Origin: an uncultured Eubacteriales bacterium
GTDB lineage: Bacteria > Bacillota > Clostridia > Christensenellales > QALW01
Direction: 5' to 3'
Assembly: GCA_900552055.1 (NCBI GenBank)
Contig: URYI01000044.1
Span: 1 to 13,785 of the forward strand
Length of the DNA stretch: 13,785 bases
A program made the position numbers and the translations under genes. Within the stretch, counting starts at the first letter, position 1, and each line of letters opens with the position of its first letter. Positions 1 to 7,308 of the stretch are shown here, one piece after another. The notes beneath the pieces were generated by a model. The model was not told the DNA's origin and did not search any database. It saw only the letters and a program-made list of their open reading frames with translations.

Positions 1-7
1 CTCTTCG

Positions 8-116
8 GCCTCCAGCAGGTTTGATTTCGGCATTTTCAAGGAAGCGGAATGAGGTATACTGAATGTACACCCATTGACGATGACGCTGAAAATGCCGAAA
101 TCAGACCGCCGGAGGC
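8..116. repeat. Imperfect palindrome upstream of the acetyltransferase
   Basis: Positions 22-38 (TGATTTCGGCATTTTCA) are a perfect 17-nt reverse complement of 87-103. With one gap and a few mismatches the arms extend outward to about 8-38 and 87-116, around a centre of about 48 nt. No T-run follows either arm, so this does not look like a simple terminator. A MITE-like element or the end remnant of a mobile element is an inference. The repeat lies 43 bp upstream of a frame-disrupted gene. No confident coding region is seen in 1-159. Confidence 0.55.
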
Positions 117-159
117 GTGTATCCCCTTGTCAATTTAGGGTACTTAAGGAGTGAATAAA

Positions 160-779
160 ATGACAGAAGAAGAACGAATTTTTATGGGAATGCTCTTTGC
201 CTCGGAGGAAGAGGAATTAATTGAAAAAAACTGAAAGCACATAGACTTAGTCAGGAATATAATCTTCTTTTTGAAAAAGACAACGAAAAAAGGCAGCATG
301 TATTAAAAGAACTGTTATCGAAAATTGGCGAAGGCACATTTATGCTTGGACCTATTCACTTTCACTATGGTTGCCACACAAAAATTGGCGCACATTGCTT
401 TATGAATTTCAATTTTACCGTGCAAGATGATGCCATAGTAACGATAGGAGATTACAATAATTTCGGGCCAAATGTGACCATTGTCACTCCCCTGCATCCG
501 ATGATCGCTGAAGAACGCAGAGGAATGCTTTGCAGCGATGGTGTAAAACGCTTTTTGTGTTATGCCAAGCCTGTAACCATTGGAAATGATTGCTGGTTTG
601 GCGCTAATGTGGTTGTATGTCCAGGCGTAACAATAGGAGATAACTGTGTTATTGGAGCAGGAAGTGTTGTAACAAGGGATATCCCCTCCGATTCGTTTGC
701 AGCAGGTGTCCCCGCAAGGGTAATTAGAACCATTACCGAGCAGGACTCCATTAGAAATATGTTTGAAACAATTCATTAG
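160..779 (+). pseudogene. Frameshifted sugar O-acetyltransferase, LacA/Maa (NodL-like) family
   Basis: This is a hexapeptide-repeat acetyltransferase of the maltose/galactoside O-acetyltransferase family, which moves acetyl groups from acetyl-CoA to sugar hydroxyls. Translation starts at ATG 160 behind AAGGAG (146-151) and gives the family N-terminus MTEEERIFMGMLFASEEEEL, then stops at TGA 232-234. The family sequence continues in the -1 frame from 231 (LKAHRLSQEYNLLFEKDNEK) through 779. The downstream part has a LacA-like HPMIAEERR with the likely catalytic His, left-handed beta-helix repeats (VTIGNDCWFG, VTIGDNCVIGAGSVV) and the usual end AAGVPARVI. The joint is A-AAA-AAC (225-231). One extra A would restore a gene of about 206 codons, slightly long for the family. 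ATG 342 would delete the N-terminal helical cap and is not the native start. Most Ile codons are ATT (9 of 14), unlike neighbouring genes. It may be a pseudogene, a sequencing error or a recoded gene. Confidence 0.75.
225..231 (+). other. A-AAA-AAC slippery heptamer at the frame break
   Basis: The heptamer sits exactly in the phase needed for -1 slippage: zero frame GAA AAA AAC TGA, shifted frame AAA AAA CTG AAA. The shifted frame continues the acetyltransferase. A purine-rich GAGGAA (211-216) lies 8 nt upstream, similar in position to the Shine-Dalgarno-like stimulator of dnaX frameshifting, although here it also simply encodes Glu-Glu. No strong stem-loop is visible just downstream. A simple 1-nt deletion in an A8 tract explains it equally well. 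Confidence 0.35.
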
Positions 780-1096
780 GGTTAGTTTCATTCTGCGCCA
801 TGACATCAAAACTTCTCATTTATCGTGAAATCAAGAAACTGAGGCAGACTGCTTTCAGCGCAGTCTGCCCCGGTCACATTTTTCTTCCCTCTGCCGGTTT
901 ATCATTTTACCACAAATGAGCCGCCGTGAATTATATATTAGGCAGCGGCGCGCACATCGACCAAAGATAACACAGAAAAGCATACCAACTGCGTATAACA
1001 TAAAATACGGGCAAATTTTCTGGCTGCAGCGCATTATCCCTTGTACACTGACGCTTACTTAATAGATAATATTATTTATTTAATTTCGTCGTGAGC
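780..1096. other. Gene-free stretch between convergent genes
   Basis: This 317-bp gap separates the acetyltransferase end from the nnr end. Apart from the hairpin at 843-869 I see no convincing gene, promoter or RNA. A weak GCCGC/GCGGC pairing occurs around 921-950. No clear minus-strand terminator for the recX-acpS-nnr operon is visible here. Confidence 0.5.
843..869. terminator. Hairpin after the acetyltransferase, possible weak terminator
   Basis: GGCAGACTGC (843-852) pairs perfectly with GCAGTCTGCC (860-869) across a 7-nt loop. A short T-run (ATTTTTC) follows on the plus strand only after about 9 further bases, so efficiency as an intrinsic terminator is doubtful. It lies 63 bp after the acetyltransferase stop. 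Confidence 0.4.
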
Positions 1097-2557
1097 TTAT
1101 TCACCTTCAGCCTCTAAAAAAGCAGGACCCAGGCCGTTAATTATATCTCCTGCCGTCATGGAACGCTTGGAAACTTTTTTTGCCGCCTGCCAGCCTGCGG
1201 CGCCATGCGCTAAAACGCCGGCTATGGCTGCCTCCAAAGCGTCGCCCTGAGCCAAGAATGCCGCCGTTATTCCTGAAAGCACGTCGCCGCTCCCTGCTGT
1301 AGCCATACCGTGATTTAAGCCCGCGTACAAATATCTGCTTTCTCCGTCTGAAATAACAGTAGAGGCTCCCTTTAAAACAACAATGCAATTATACCGGCTG
1401 GCCAATTCGTCTGCGCAGTCCGCCTGGCTGCCCCGCACTTCGGAGGCAGAACAGCCCAGAAGGCGGGCGCCCTCGCCCAGATGCGGGGTTATTATAACGG
1501 GCGCGTTTCTCTGCAGCATTGCCCGTTCCCCTATTTCAGCGAGAATATAAAGCGCGTCCGCATCCAGTACCACAGGTGTTTCCGCACGGAGCAGCATTTC
1601 CAGCCTTTCGCCGTGATTCCGGCCCGCCCCCGGACCAAATACCATTGCGTCCATTCCTTCCAGCGCTTCAAGGCATTCTTCCAGTTCTCCGTAATATGAA
1701 CACATCAGCTCCAGCGGTCTTCTGTCGTAAAAGCTGTCCTGTTCAGCCGCAAAAAGGGTAACTTTTCCTGCACCCGCTTTTAAAGAGGCAAACCCGCTCA
1801 ATACAGCCGCGCCTTCCATGCCCCTTGCTCCGCCCACAACTCCAACGCTGCCGAAATTCCCTTTATGGCCCGCCCGGCTGCGCATGGGCAGAAAATCCTT
1901 TAAATCGCTTAACTCAATAAATTTGTCTCTCTCATCTATTCCTTCGGGAAATTCCAGATTTGCAGAGACAACTGCCAGATTTCCGCTCTGCACACATCCG
2001 TCAGCTAAAACATGTCCTAATTTAGGGCAGAGAAAGGTAACGGTATCATCAGCAGTTACTGCATGCTTCATAATCCGTCCGCTGTCTGCATGCACGCCTG
2101 ACGGAATATCTATGCTTACTACTTTGGCTCCCTGCCCTTTTAAGCTGTCAATAAGCTTAATTCCCTCCAGCTGCGCTCCGCTCACGTTCCTATTCAGCCC
2201 TATACCGAATATGGCGTCTACTATTACATCGCTTAAACAAGGGCTGTCTGTTAATAAAGCCTTTGCTCTTTGAAAAAAAAATCGGGCGTCCTCTTTAAGC
2301 TCCTCCTCTTCTCCTATAAAAAACACCTTTGTTTCGCAGCCCAGCTTGGAAAGCTCCTGGGCGCACACAAAGCCGTCTCCTCCGTTATTGCCGCTTCCGC
2401 AGACGCACAGCGCGCTCCTGGGATTATATCGGGAGATAATGTATTGCGCCGCCTGGGTGCCTGCTCTGCGCATAATCTCCATTGACGGCTTTTTCAGGGT
2501 TTCAAAATTATAATTTTCCAGTTCCCGCATACGTCTGGCGCTTACGATATTTTTCAT
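1097..2557 (-). CDS. nnr: Bifunctional NAD(P)H-hydrate epimerase / ADP-dependent NAD(P)H-hydrate dehydratase
   Basis: This is a cytosolic repair enzyme for damaged nicotinamide cofactors. The N-terminal YjeF_N domain interconverts the R and S forms of NAD(P)HX, and the C-terminal YjeF_C domain dehydrates the S form back to NAD(P)H, using ADP in bacteria. The 486 aa match the normal fused length. In the epimerase half (about 1-215) I see GSGNNGGDG at 54-62, DAIFGIGL near 114 and SIDIPSGVHADSG near 148-160. In the kinase-like half (about 225-485) I see HKGNFGSVGVVGG at 231-243, VFGPGAGRN at 307, LDADAL near 331, ITPHLGE near 356 and the nucleotide-binding AGSGDVLSG at 421-429 with the conserved Asp. 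The ATG overlaps the acpS stop (ATGA), so translation is probably coupled. It is the last gene of the recX-acpS-nnr cluster. An acpS-nnr pairing is common in Firmicutes. Confidence 0.96.
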   Translation of the reverse strand: MKNIVSARRMRELENYNFETLKKPSMEIMRRAGTQAAQYIISRYNPRSALCVCGSGNNGGDGFVCAQELSKLGCETKVFFIGEEEELKEDARFFFQRAKALLTDSPCLSDVIVDAIFGIGLNRNVSGAQLEGIKLIDSLKGQGAKVVSIDIPSGVHADSGRIMKHAVTADDTVTFLCPKLGHVLADGCVQSGNLAVVSANLEFPEGIDERDKFIELSDLKDFLPMRSRAGHKGNFGSVGVVGGARGMEGAAVLSGFASLKAGAGKVTLFAAEQDSFYDRRPLELMCSYYGELEECLEALEGMDAMVFGPGAGRNHGERLEMLLRAETPVVLDADALYILAEIGERAMLQRNAPVIITPHLGEGARLLGCSASEVRGSQADCADELASRYNCIVVLKGASTVISDGESRYLYAGLNHGMATAGSGDVLSGITAAFLAQGDALEAAIAGVLAHGAAGWQAAKKVSKRSMTAGDIINGLGPAFLEAEGE

Positions 2558-2931
2558 TTATCTTCCCCCTCCAAAATACATTGTGCAACCGCGAAAAAAC
2601 GTTCGTGCGATATGGATATATGAATATTTTTTCCTCCCAGTTTTTCAAAAAGCTCCTGCGCATTGTTATGCAGACGCGCATACGGCTTGCCCAAAGAATC
2701 ATGCATTACTTCTATATCCGTCCAGGCCATATTCCTTACCCCAGTGCCCAAAGCCTTAGAGCAGGCCTCCTTTACGGCAAATATTCCAGCGGCGCTCTGA
2801 GCGTTCATTTTTTTGGATTTTAAATATTCCTGCTCTTCGGGCGTATATATCTTTTTTAAAAAATTATCCCTGCGCAGCATTAGGGCTATGCGGGTTATAT
2901 CGGTAATATCTATTCCCGTGCCTATTATCAA
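2554..2931 (-). CDS. acpS: Holo-[acyl-carrier-protein] synthase
   Basis: The enzyme transfers the 4'-phosphopantetheine group of CoA to a serine of apo-ACP, activating it for fatty acid synthesis in the cytosol. The 125 aa fit the AcpS family. The N-terminus IIGTGIDI carries the metal-binding Asp8, the FAVKEACSKALGTG motif (about 51-64) carries Glu55 and Lys59, and the ISISHE motif lies near the C-terminus. The start is TTG (minus strand of 2929-2931). It is the only start consistent with the conserved IIGTGID beginning, and it follows a strong GAGGAGG site inside the end of recX. The TTGA overlap with the recX stop and the ATGA overlap with nnr indicate a tightly coupled operon. Confidence 0.97.
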   Translation of the reverse strand: MIIGTGIDITDITRIALMLRRDNFLKKIYTPEEQEYLKSKKMNAQSAAGIFAVKEACSKALGTGVRNMAWTDIEVMHDSLGKPYARLHNNAQELFEKLGGKNIHISISHERFFAVAQCILEGEDK

Positions 2932-3554
2932 AATTCCCCCTCCTCCTCAAGCAGGCTTTCTGCCGCCTGGCTAACAATATCATAATCAAAGCCCCGGCGC
3001 GCCAGCGCCTGAAAAAGCTTCGCGCGTGCGTCCCGCTCATCCTTAAAGCTTCTGCCTTTAAGATAGGCCCTACCCGCCTTCAGCGCACCCTCCATTTCAG
3101 CATTTTCATCCCGTTCAGACAGAGTTTTATCAATAATTTCCTTTGAAACTCCTCTGCGCATTAAAGAATAACGGATAGCCTGTCCGCCCTTAACGGCATT
3201 TTGCTGGATATAAGCCCTAGCATACTCGTCATCGTCTATATATCTGTATTCCTTAAGTCTTTCCATAACCCGCAAAATTATCTCTTCGCCAAATCCCTTT
3301 TTTGACAGATAATCTTCCGCTTGCTTTTGCGTCTTGCGTCCGCCGCCTATATATTCCCCCGCTTTATTTAGCGCACGCAGAAATTCATCCTCCCTTATAC
3401 CTGAAAGCAGGACAGATTTATCTATTATATCTCCCTCTTTTAAACCCAGACGCACTATTTCTTCCTCGCCCATACCCGTAAAGAAAACGCCGTCCGCATA
3501 TATATTGAAACGCTGAGGATTATTTTTCTGCCTTTGAATCTTTGTTATTTTCAT
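2928..3554 (-). CDS. recX: Regulatory protein RecX
   Basis: RecX binds RecA and modulates, usually inhibits, RecA filament growth during recombination and the SOS response. The 208 aa show the tandem three-helix modules of the family: RxLxxKGF-type segments such as AEDYLSKKGFGEEIILRVMERLKEYRYIDDDEYARAYI (two stretches within about residues 79-116), the SLMRRGVSKEIID module (about 130-145), and a C-terminal ALARRGFDYDIVSQAAE module. The start is fixed by an in-frame TAA just upstream. The ribosome binding site is weak, with no AGGAGG visible. It is the first gene of the cluster with acpS and nnr, 267 bp from a divergent GntR/ABC operon. I see no clear LexA box. Confidence 0.93.
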   Translation of the reverse strand: MKITKIQRQKNNPQRFNIYADGVFFTGMGEEEIVRLGLKEGDIIDKSVLLSGIREDEFLRALNKAGEYIGGGRKTQKQAEDYLSKKGFGEEIILRVMERLKEYRYIDDDEYARAYIQQNAVKGGQAIRYSLMRRGVSKEIIDKTLSERDENAEMEGALKAGRAYLKGRSFKDERDARAKLFQALARRGFDYDIVSQAAESLLEEEGEF

Positions 3555-3597
3555 ATCCGATTACCATAGTTTTTATAAAAATACAGGCTTTTTTTAT

Positions 3598-3627
3598 ATA
3601 TTAAGCCTATTGCGTTATTTATTCCAA
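3598..3627 (-). promoter_or_regulatory. Possible promoter for recX-acpS-nnr
   Basis: Read on the minus strand, TTGGAA (3622-3627) and TAATAT (3598-3603) are 18 bp apart and would start transcription about 35 bp upstream of recX. The match is moderate. The -10 overlaps a small AGGCTT/AAGCCT inverted repeat. Confidence 0.4.
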
Positions 3628-3749
3628 GCTGCCAGAGTACAACGCGGCTCAGTCCGGCCTTTTGCTCAGAAAAAATCTTAACCTTAAATCTATTATATAA
3701 CAAATATCTCATGAAATCAAAATATATTTAAATAATATGAATAAAAGAC

Positions 3750-3778
3750 TTGACACCGGCATATAAAAAATATATACT
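3750..3778 (+). promoter_or_regulatory. Sigma-A promoter of the GntR/ABC operon
   Basis: A perfect -35 box TTGACA (3750-3755) is followed by exactly 17 bp and TATACT (3773-3778). Initiation is expected near 3785, inside the adjacent inverted repeat, so repressor binding there would block transcription. Confidence 0.88.
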
Positions 3779-3779
3779 T

Positions 3780-3804
3780 AGTGTATTAATACAACTAATA
3801 CACA
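3780..3804 (+). promoter_or_regulatory. YtrA-type operator
   Basis: AGTGTA (3780-3785), 13 bp, then TACACA (3799-3804); the inner arms GTGTATTA and TAATACAC are perfectly complementary. This has the half-sites and spacing I recall for the Bacillus subtilis YtrA operator (AGTGTA-N13-TACACT). It lies just after the -10 box and 17 bp before the GntR start codon, which suits autorepression. Confidence 0.82.
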
Positions 3805-3821
3805 TAGAGAGGAGGTAAGGC

Positions 3822-4202
3822 ATGCTTGAAATAGACAAGATGTCCCGCGTTCCTATATATGAACAGGTAATTCAGAAGCTGGAACTGCTTATCCTTACAA
3901 ATGTCTTAGGGCCAAATTCGCCGCTGCCCTCCGTGCGCTCTCTTTCCCAGGAGCTGTCTGTGAATCCTAATACGCTTCAAAAAGCCTATTCCGAAATGGA
4001 GCTTAAAGGGATATGCTACAGCGTTCCCGGCACGGGACGCTTTATCTCAGAGAACGCAAAAGATATTTTAATGCGCTCCAAACGTGAAAAGCTGGATCAG
4101 TTTAAAGAAATAGTATCCGAATTAAAACTGGCCGGCATATGCGGCAAGGAACTAAAAATGCTGATAGACCAAATATACAATATATCAGGAAAGGAAGTAT
4201 AA
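3822..4202 (+). CDS. GntR-family transcriptional regulator, YtrA subfamily
   Basis: This is a short repressor of 126 aa with an N-terminal winged helix (about 11-76) and only a short helical dimerisation tail, as in the YtrA subfamily. Visible motifs are PIYEQVIQKLE at 11-21, the recognition region LPSVRSLSQELSVNPNTLQ at 35-53 and the wing PGTGRFIS. There is no room for a large ligand-binding FCD or UTRA domain. The start follows AGGAGG (3810-3815) with a 6-nt spacer. It is the first gene of the operon, 2 nt before the ABC ATPase. By analogy with ytr operons it probably represses its own operon through the operator at 3780-3804. In related systems cell-envelope-active antibiotics trigger induction, but the inducer here is unknown. 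Confidence 0.93.
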   Translation: MLEIDKMSRVPIYEQVIQKLELLILTNVLGPNSPLPSVRSLSQELSVNPNTLQKAYSEMELKGICYSVPGTGRFISENAKDILMRSKREKLDQFKEIVSELKLAGICGKELKMLIDQIYNISGKEV

Positions 4203-4204
4203 TT

Positions 4205-5104
4205 ATGATAACTGCACAGAATTTAACAAAAACTTTTGATAAATTTACCGCACTGGAAAATCTCAGCTGCTCAATACCAAACGGCTGCATATACGGACTG
4301 GTTGGGTCAAACGGCGCGGGAAAATCCACCCTTCTGCGTCTGATAACAGGCATATACCGCCCGGACAAGGGCGAAGTGCTCATAGACGGCAAACGGGTAT
4401 ATGATAACCCGGAAGTCAAGCGCCGTTTTGTCTTTGTGCCCGATGAATTATACTTTCTGCCCCAGTCCAATATGAACAGAATGGCGTCGTTATATAAATC
4501 GGTTTATCCCGGCTTTGACGGCCAGCGCTTTGAGCAGCTCGCCCACGCCTTTAATCTCGATCCCAACGCTAAACTGCAGACTTTTTCAAAGGGCATGAAA
4601 CGCCAGGCGGCGACTATTTTGGCTCTCAGCGTTAAGCCGGATTTTATATTTTTTGACGAAACCTTTGACGGATTGGACCCGGTAATGCGCAACCTGGTTA
4701 AAAAGGTAATATATGCGGATGTCTGCGAGCGTAAAGCTACCGCGGTAATTACCAGTCATTCGCTGCGCGAACTGGAGGATACATGCGACCAGCTGGCCCT
4801 GCTGCACAAGGGAGGCATAATATTTGAAAGCGATATAGAAAATCTGCGCACTTCCCTGTTTAAATTGCAGGTAGCTTTTTCCGAACCTTATGACCAAAGC
4901 CTGTTTAGCGATATGAACATCGTTTCATTCGTCAAAAAAGGCAGCATAGCCAGCATTATAGCGCGCGGAGATAAAGAACGAGCCGTCGCCCAGATAAAGG
5001 CTCTTAATCCTTTGCTGGTAGAAGCCCTGCCCCTTACCCTGGAAGAAGTATTCATCTATGAGATGGAAGCGCTGGGCTATTCCTTTGAGGACGCACTTAA
5101 TTAA
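4205..5104 (+). CDS. ABC transporter ATP-binding protein (YtrB-like)
   Basis: This is the cytoplasmic nucleotide-binding subunit that would power the membrane protein encoded next to it. With ATG 4205 it has 299 aa; the upstream ATG at 4139 would overlap the GntR gene by 64 bp and has no support. Walker A is GSNGAGKST (34-42), the signature is degenerate (TFSKGMKRQ, 126-134), Walker B is FIFFDETFDGLDP (147-159) with Glu152, and the H-loop His is His185 in TSHS. The Q-loop region (VPDELYFLPQ) is atypical, and DET replaces the usual DEP. The C-terminal 90 residues form the accessory domain seen in ABC-2 type ATPases. The gene is 2 nt after the regulator and 16 nt before the permease. Confidence 0.93.
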   Translation: MITAQNLTKTFDKFTALENLSCSIPNGCIYGLVGSNGAGKSTLLRLITGIYRPDKGEVLIDGKRVYDNPEVKRRFVFVPDELYFLPQSNMNRMASLYKSVYPGFDGQRFEQLAHAFNLDPNAKLQTFSKGMKRQAATILALSVKPDFIFFDETFDGLDPVMRNLVKKVIYADVCERKATAVITSHSLRELEDTCDQLALLHKGGIIFESDIENLRTSLFKLQVAFSEPYDQSLFSDMNIVSFVKKGSIASIIARGDKERAVAQIKALNPLLVEALPLTLEEVFIYEMEALGYSFEDALN

Positions 5105-5120
5105 CTAAAAGGAGTTTATT

Positions 5121-7217
5121 ATGAAACAGAAATATTTCAGTATAAATCTTTTCTGGGATTTCTTTAAGCAAATAAAACTGACGGGGATAATTCTAACCGC
5201 AGTATTATGCATAATTACGGCCGTACCCACTTTGGCACAATACATTACAAACGGCAGATATATAAACGAGGCCGTGCAGATATCCCAGGTAACTCCCGTG
5301 CTCTATTTTGTAATATACTTTATTCCCATAATATACACTGCGGGCATATTCAAATTTCTCAATAAACGCCGGGACAGCGATTTTTACCACAGTTTGCCCC
5401 CTACACGCCTGTGCATGTATTTTTCAGGCTGTCTGGCCTCCTTCTGCTGGAGCCTCATAACAATCATATCAATGGTGCTTATAGGCTATCTGAGCCTTAT
5501 TATATGCAGTCTGAGCTGTCCGGCTGTTTATATAGGCTATTTAACAGCTTACAACGCCGTTGTCGCCCTTATAATAACGGGCTGCGCCTGCATAGCGCTC
5601 AGCGCCACAGGCACTCTGCTTCCCGGATTGTGCCTTACATTGATTATAATGTTCCTGCCCCGTTTAATACTTACCCTGATTAATATCATGGTGCGCGATC
5701 AGTCCATAATAGCCAGCGCGCTTAATGACGGCCTGCTGTTTAACCAGAACTATAATTTTGTTACTGCGCCTCTCTTCAGTGCAATAGCGTCAGGCAATTC
5801 AAACGCAGCCACTTTGCCCGCTTTTGCAGGCGGATATATATATACCGGCGTCCTTGGACTTATATATATCCTGCTCGGAGCCTTGGCTTTTCGGGCCAGA
5901 AAGAGTGAAAGCGCCGAAAAGAGCGCTCCCAACAGAGCTTTGCAGCATATTTACAGGCTTTTAATATCCCTGCCTACCCTGCTGGCCGCTGCGGTATTAA
6001 TAACCTCCAACAGTGACGAAAGCCTGATAGTAATACTAATTGTTTTATCGGTAATTATCTATTTTGTATATGAAGCAATAACCACCAAAAGCTTTAAAAG
6101 CATGCTCAAAGCCGCGCCGCTTTTCCTGGCCGATATCGCAGTATGCGCTATAGTCTGCCTGGCCTCATACGGAATCAGCCAGAATATACTTAACGATACT
6201 CCGCAGGCAGATGAAGTGAATCATATTGAGATAAACGTATCAAACAGTGATGGATACTATGTAACTCCTTCCTATACTCAGGCATTGCAGGCCACTATAG
6301 AATACAAAAACAAGGATATTGTTTCTCTTGCGTGCGAACAGCTGGATAAAACCGCGCAGACTGCCAAGGCAATCAAGAATGACCCCCGCAGTCCCGAACA
6401 TATCTCCGGCCGCAGCGTTACCTTCGTATTAAACTCAGGTACTAAAATAACACGCACTGTAGATTTCGGGAGCGCTGCAGCCCAGTTTGAAAACCTGCTT
6501 TGGAGCGAGCCGGCTTATGTGGAAAATCTTATTAAGCTGCCTAGTGACTCCCAGATATCCAGTATAGGCAGTTACTCAACAGTAATTTTGACTCAGGACC
6601 AGTTCCGGGAGCTGTGGGAGAGCTATAAAGCGGAATATGCATCGCTGTCCAACGAGGCTAAGGCAGAGGCAAAAACGCAGGATTATTCCAGTTCGCCTTT
6701 CTATATTAACCTTACAGGAACTGTTGGTTTAACCGTATGGAGCGACAGATATGCCATCACCTCATTAACTCCCAATACGTTTAATATGGCTGCCCAATAT
6801 GCCAACCAGCAGCAGCCTATCAGCCAATTTAAAGAAAAGCTCCAATCAGTTCAAGAAATTACGGAGCAAGCCGGCAACTATGAGGTTAATATAGATATAG
6901 GCTTTTATAACACCTCGCAGCTGGATATAGAGGATGAAAACCTGGCCGCGATGTTCCAGGGAGGATACTCTACTACCATTTCTTCTTATCATGAAGAATA
7001 CTTGCCCGTTATGGAAATCTTAAATAACTGCACAATGTCCGAAGCCAAGCCTGATCAGCCTGTTTTAACTTTAGATCTTATGCTCTACGAGCAGGACGTG
7101 GAATACGGCTACAGCGTGCGCTCAGATGAAAGCCATGCTGTTGTAAGCATAGACCAGGAAAGCCTTACCTCTCTTATTAACCTGCTTTTCCAGCAGCAAA
7201 GCATTAACGCGGCATAA
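5121..7217 (+). CDS. Large ABC-2-type permease-like membrane protein with a C-terminal soluble domain
   Basis: This 698-aa protein is the probable membrane partner of the ATPase. I count about nine hydrophobic segments: near 20-40, 57-79, 99-127, 135-160, 163-190, 236-257, 277-295, 300-320 and 331-353. A non-membrane region of about 345 residues follows to the end. The motif DFYHSLP (87-93) in the first cytoplasmic or juxtamembrane loop resembles a motif common in Firmicutes ABC-2 permeases. The tail contains LACEQLDK and RSVTFVLNSGTKITRTVDF, which also occur in the paralogue at 7646-9775. The start follows AAAAGGAG (5107-5114) with 6 nt spacing. It is the last gene of the operon and ends at a strong terminator. 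The substrate cannot be deduced. The location of the tail, outside or inside the cell, depends on the odd or even number of membrane segments and is unproven. Confidence 0.85.
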   Translation: MKQKYFSINLFWDFFKQIKLTGIILTAVLCIITAVPTLAQYITNGRYINEAVQISQVTPVLYFVIYFIPIIYTAGIFKFLNKRRDSDFYHSLPPTRLCMYFSGCLASFCWSLITIISMVLIGYLSLIICSLSCPAVYIGYLTAYNAVVALIITGCACIALSATGTLLPGLCLTLIIMFLPRLILTLINIMVRDQSIIASALNDGLLFNQNYNFVTAPLFSAIASGNSNAATLPAFAGGYIYTGVLGLIYILLGALAFRARKSESAEKSAPNRALQHIYRLLISLPTLLAAAVLITSNSDESLIVILIVLSVIIYFVYEAITTKSFKSMLKAAPLFLADIAVCAIVCLASYGISQNILNDTPQADEVNHIEINVSNSDGYYVTPSYTQALQATIEYKNKDIVSLACEQLDKTAQTAKAIKNDPRSPEHISGRSVTFVLNSGTKITRTVDFGSAAAQFENLLWSEPAYVENLIKLPSDSQISSIGSYSTVILTQDQFRELWESYKAEYASLSNEAKAEAKTQDYSSSPFYINLTGTVGLTVWSDRYAITSLTPNTFNMAAQYANQQQPISQFKEKLQSVQEITEQAGNYEVNIDIGFYNTSQLDIEDENLAAMFQGGYSTTISSYHEEYLPVMEILNNCTMSEAKPDQPVLTLDLMLYEQDVEYGYSVRSDESHAVVSIDQESLTSLINLLFQQQSINAA

Positions 7218-7249
7218 TCTATACGAAAATTAAAATAAAGGTAAGCTTT

Positions 7250-7287
7250 AACGGAGAGGTTTCGCAAAGAAGCCCTCTCCGTTTTTT
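7250..7287 (+). terminator. Intrinsic terminator of the GntR/ABC/permease operon
   Basis: AACGGAGAGG (7250-7259) pairs with CCTCTCCGTT (7274-7283) around a 14-nt loop, followed by a run of T (7282-7287). It begins 33 bp after the permease stop codon. Confidence 0.88.
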
Positions 7288-7308
7288 ATAAATAAGAATT
7301 GACCCTTT

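Noticed and set aside
342..779. The acetyltransferase as a complete gene from ATG 342
   Set aside because: It lacks the N-terminal helical part of the family, which is found intact upstream in the shifted frames; there is also no ribosome binding site before 342.
315..809. A 164-codon minus-strand frame opposite the acetyltransferase
   Set aside because: It is the antisense shadow of a clearly recognisable hexapeptide-repeat protein and has no family features of its own.
4139..4204. An upstream start that would lengthen the ABC ATPase by 22 residues
   Set aside because: It overlaps the GntR gene by 64 bp and the extra residues do not look like an ABC N-terminus; ATG 4205 gives the normal beginning MITAQNLTKTF.
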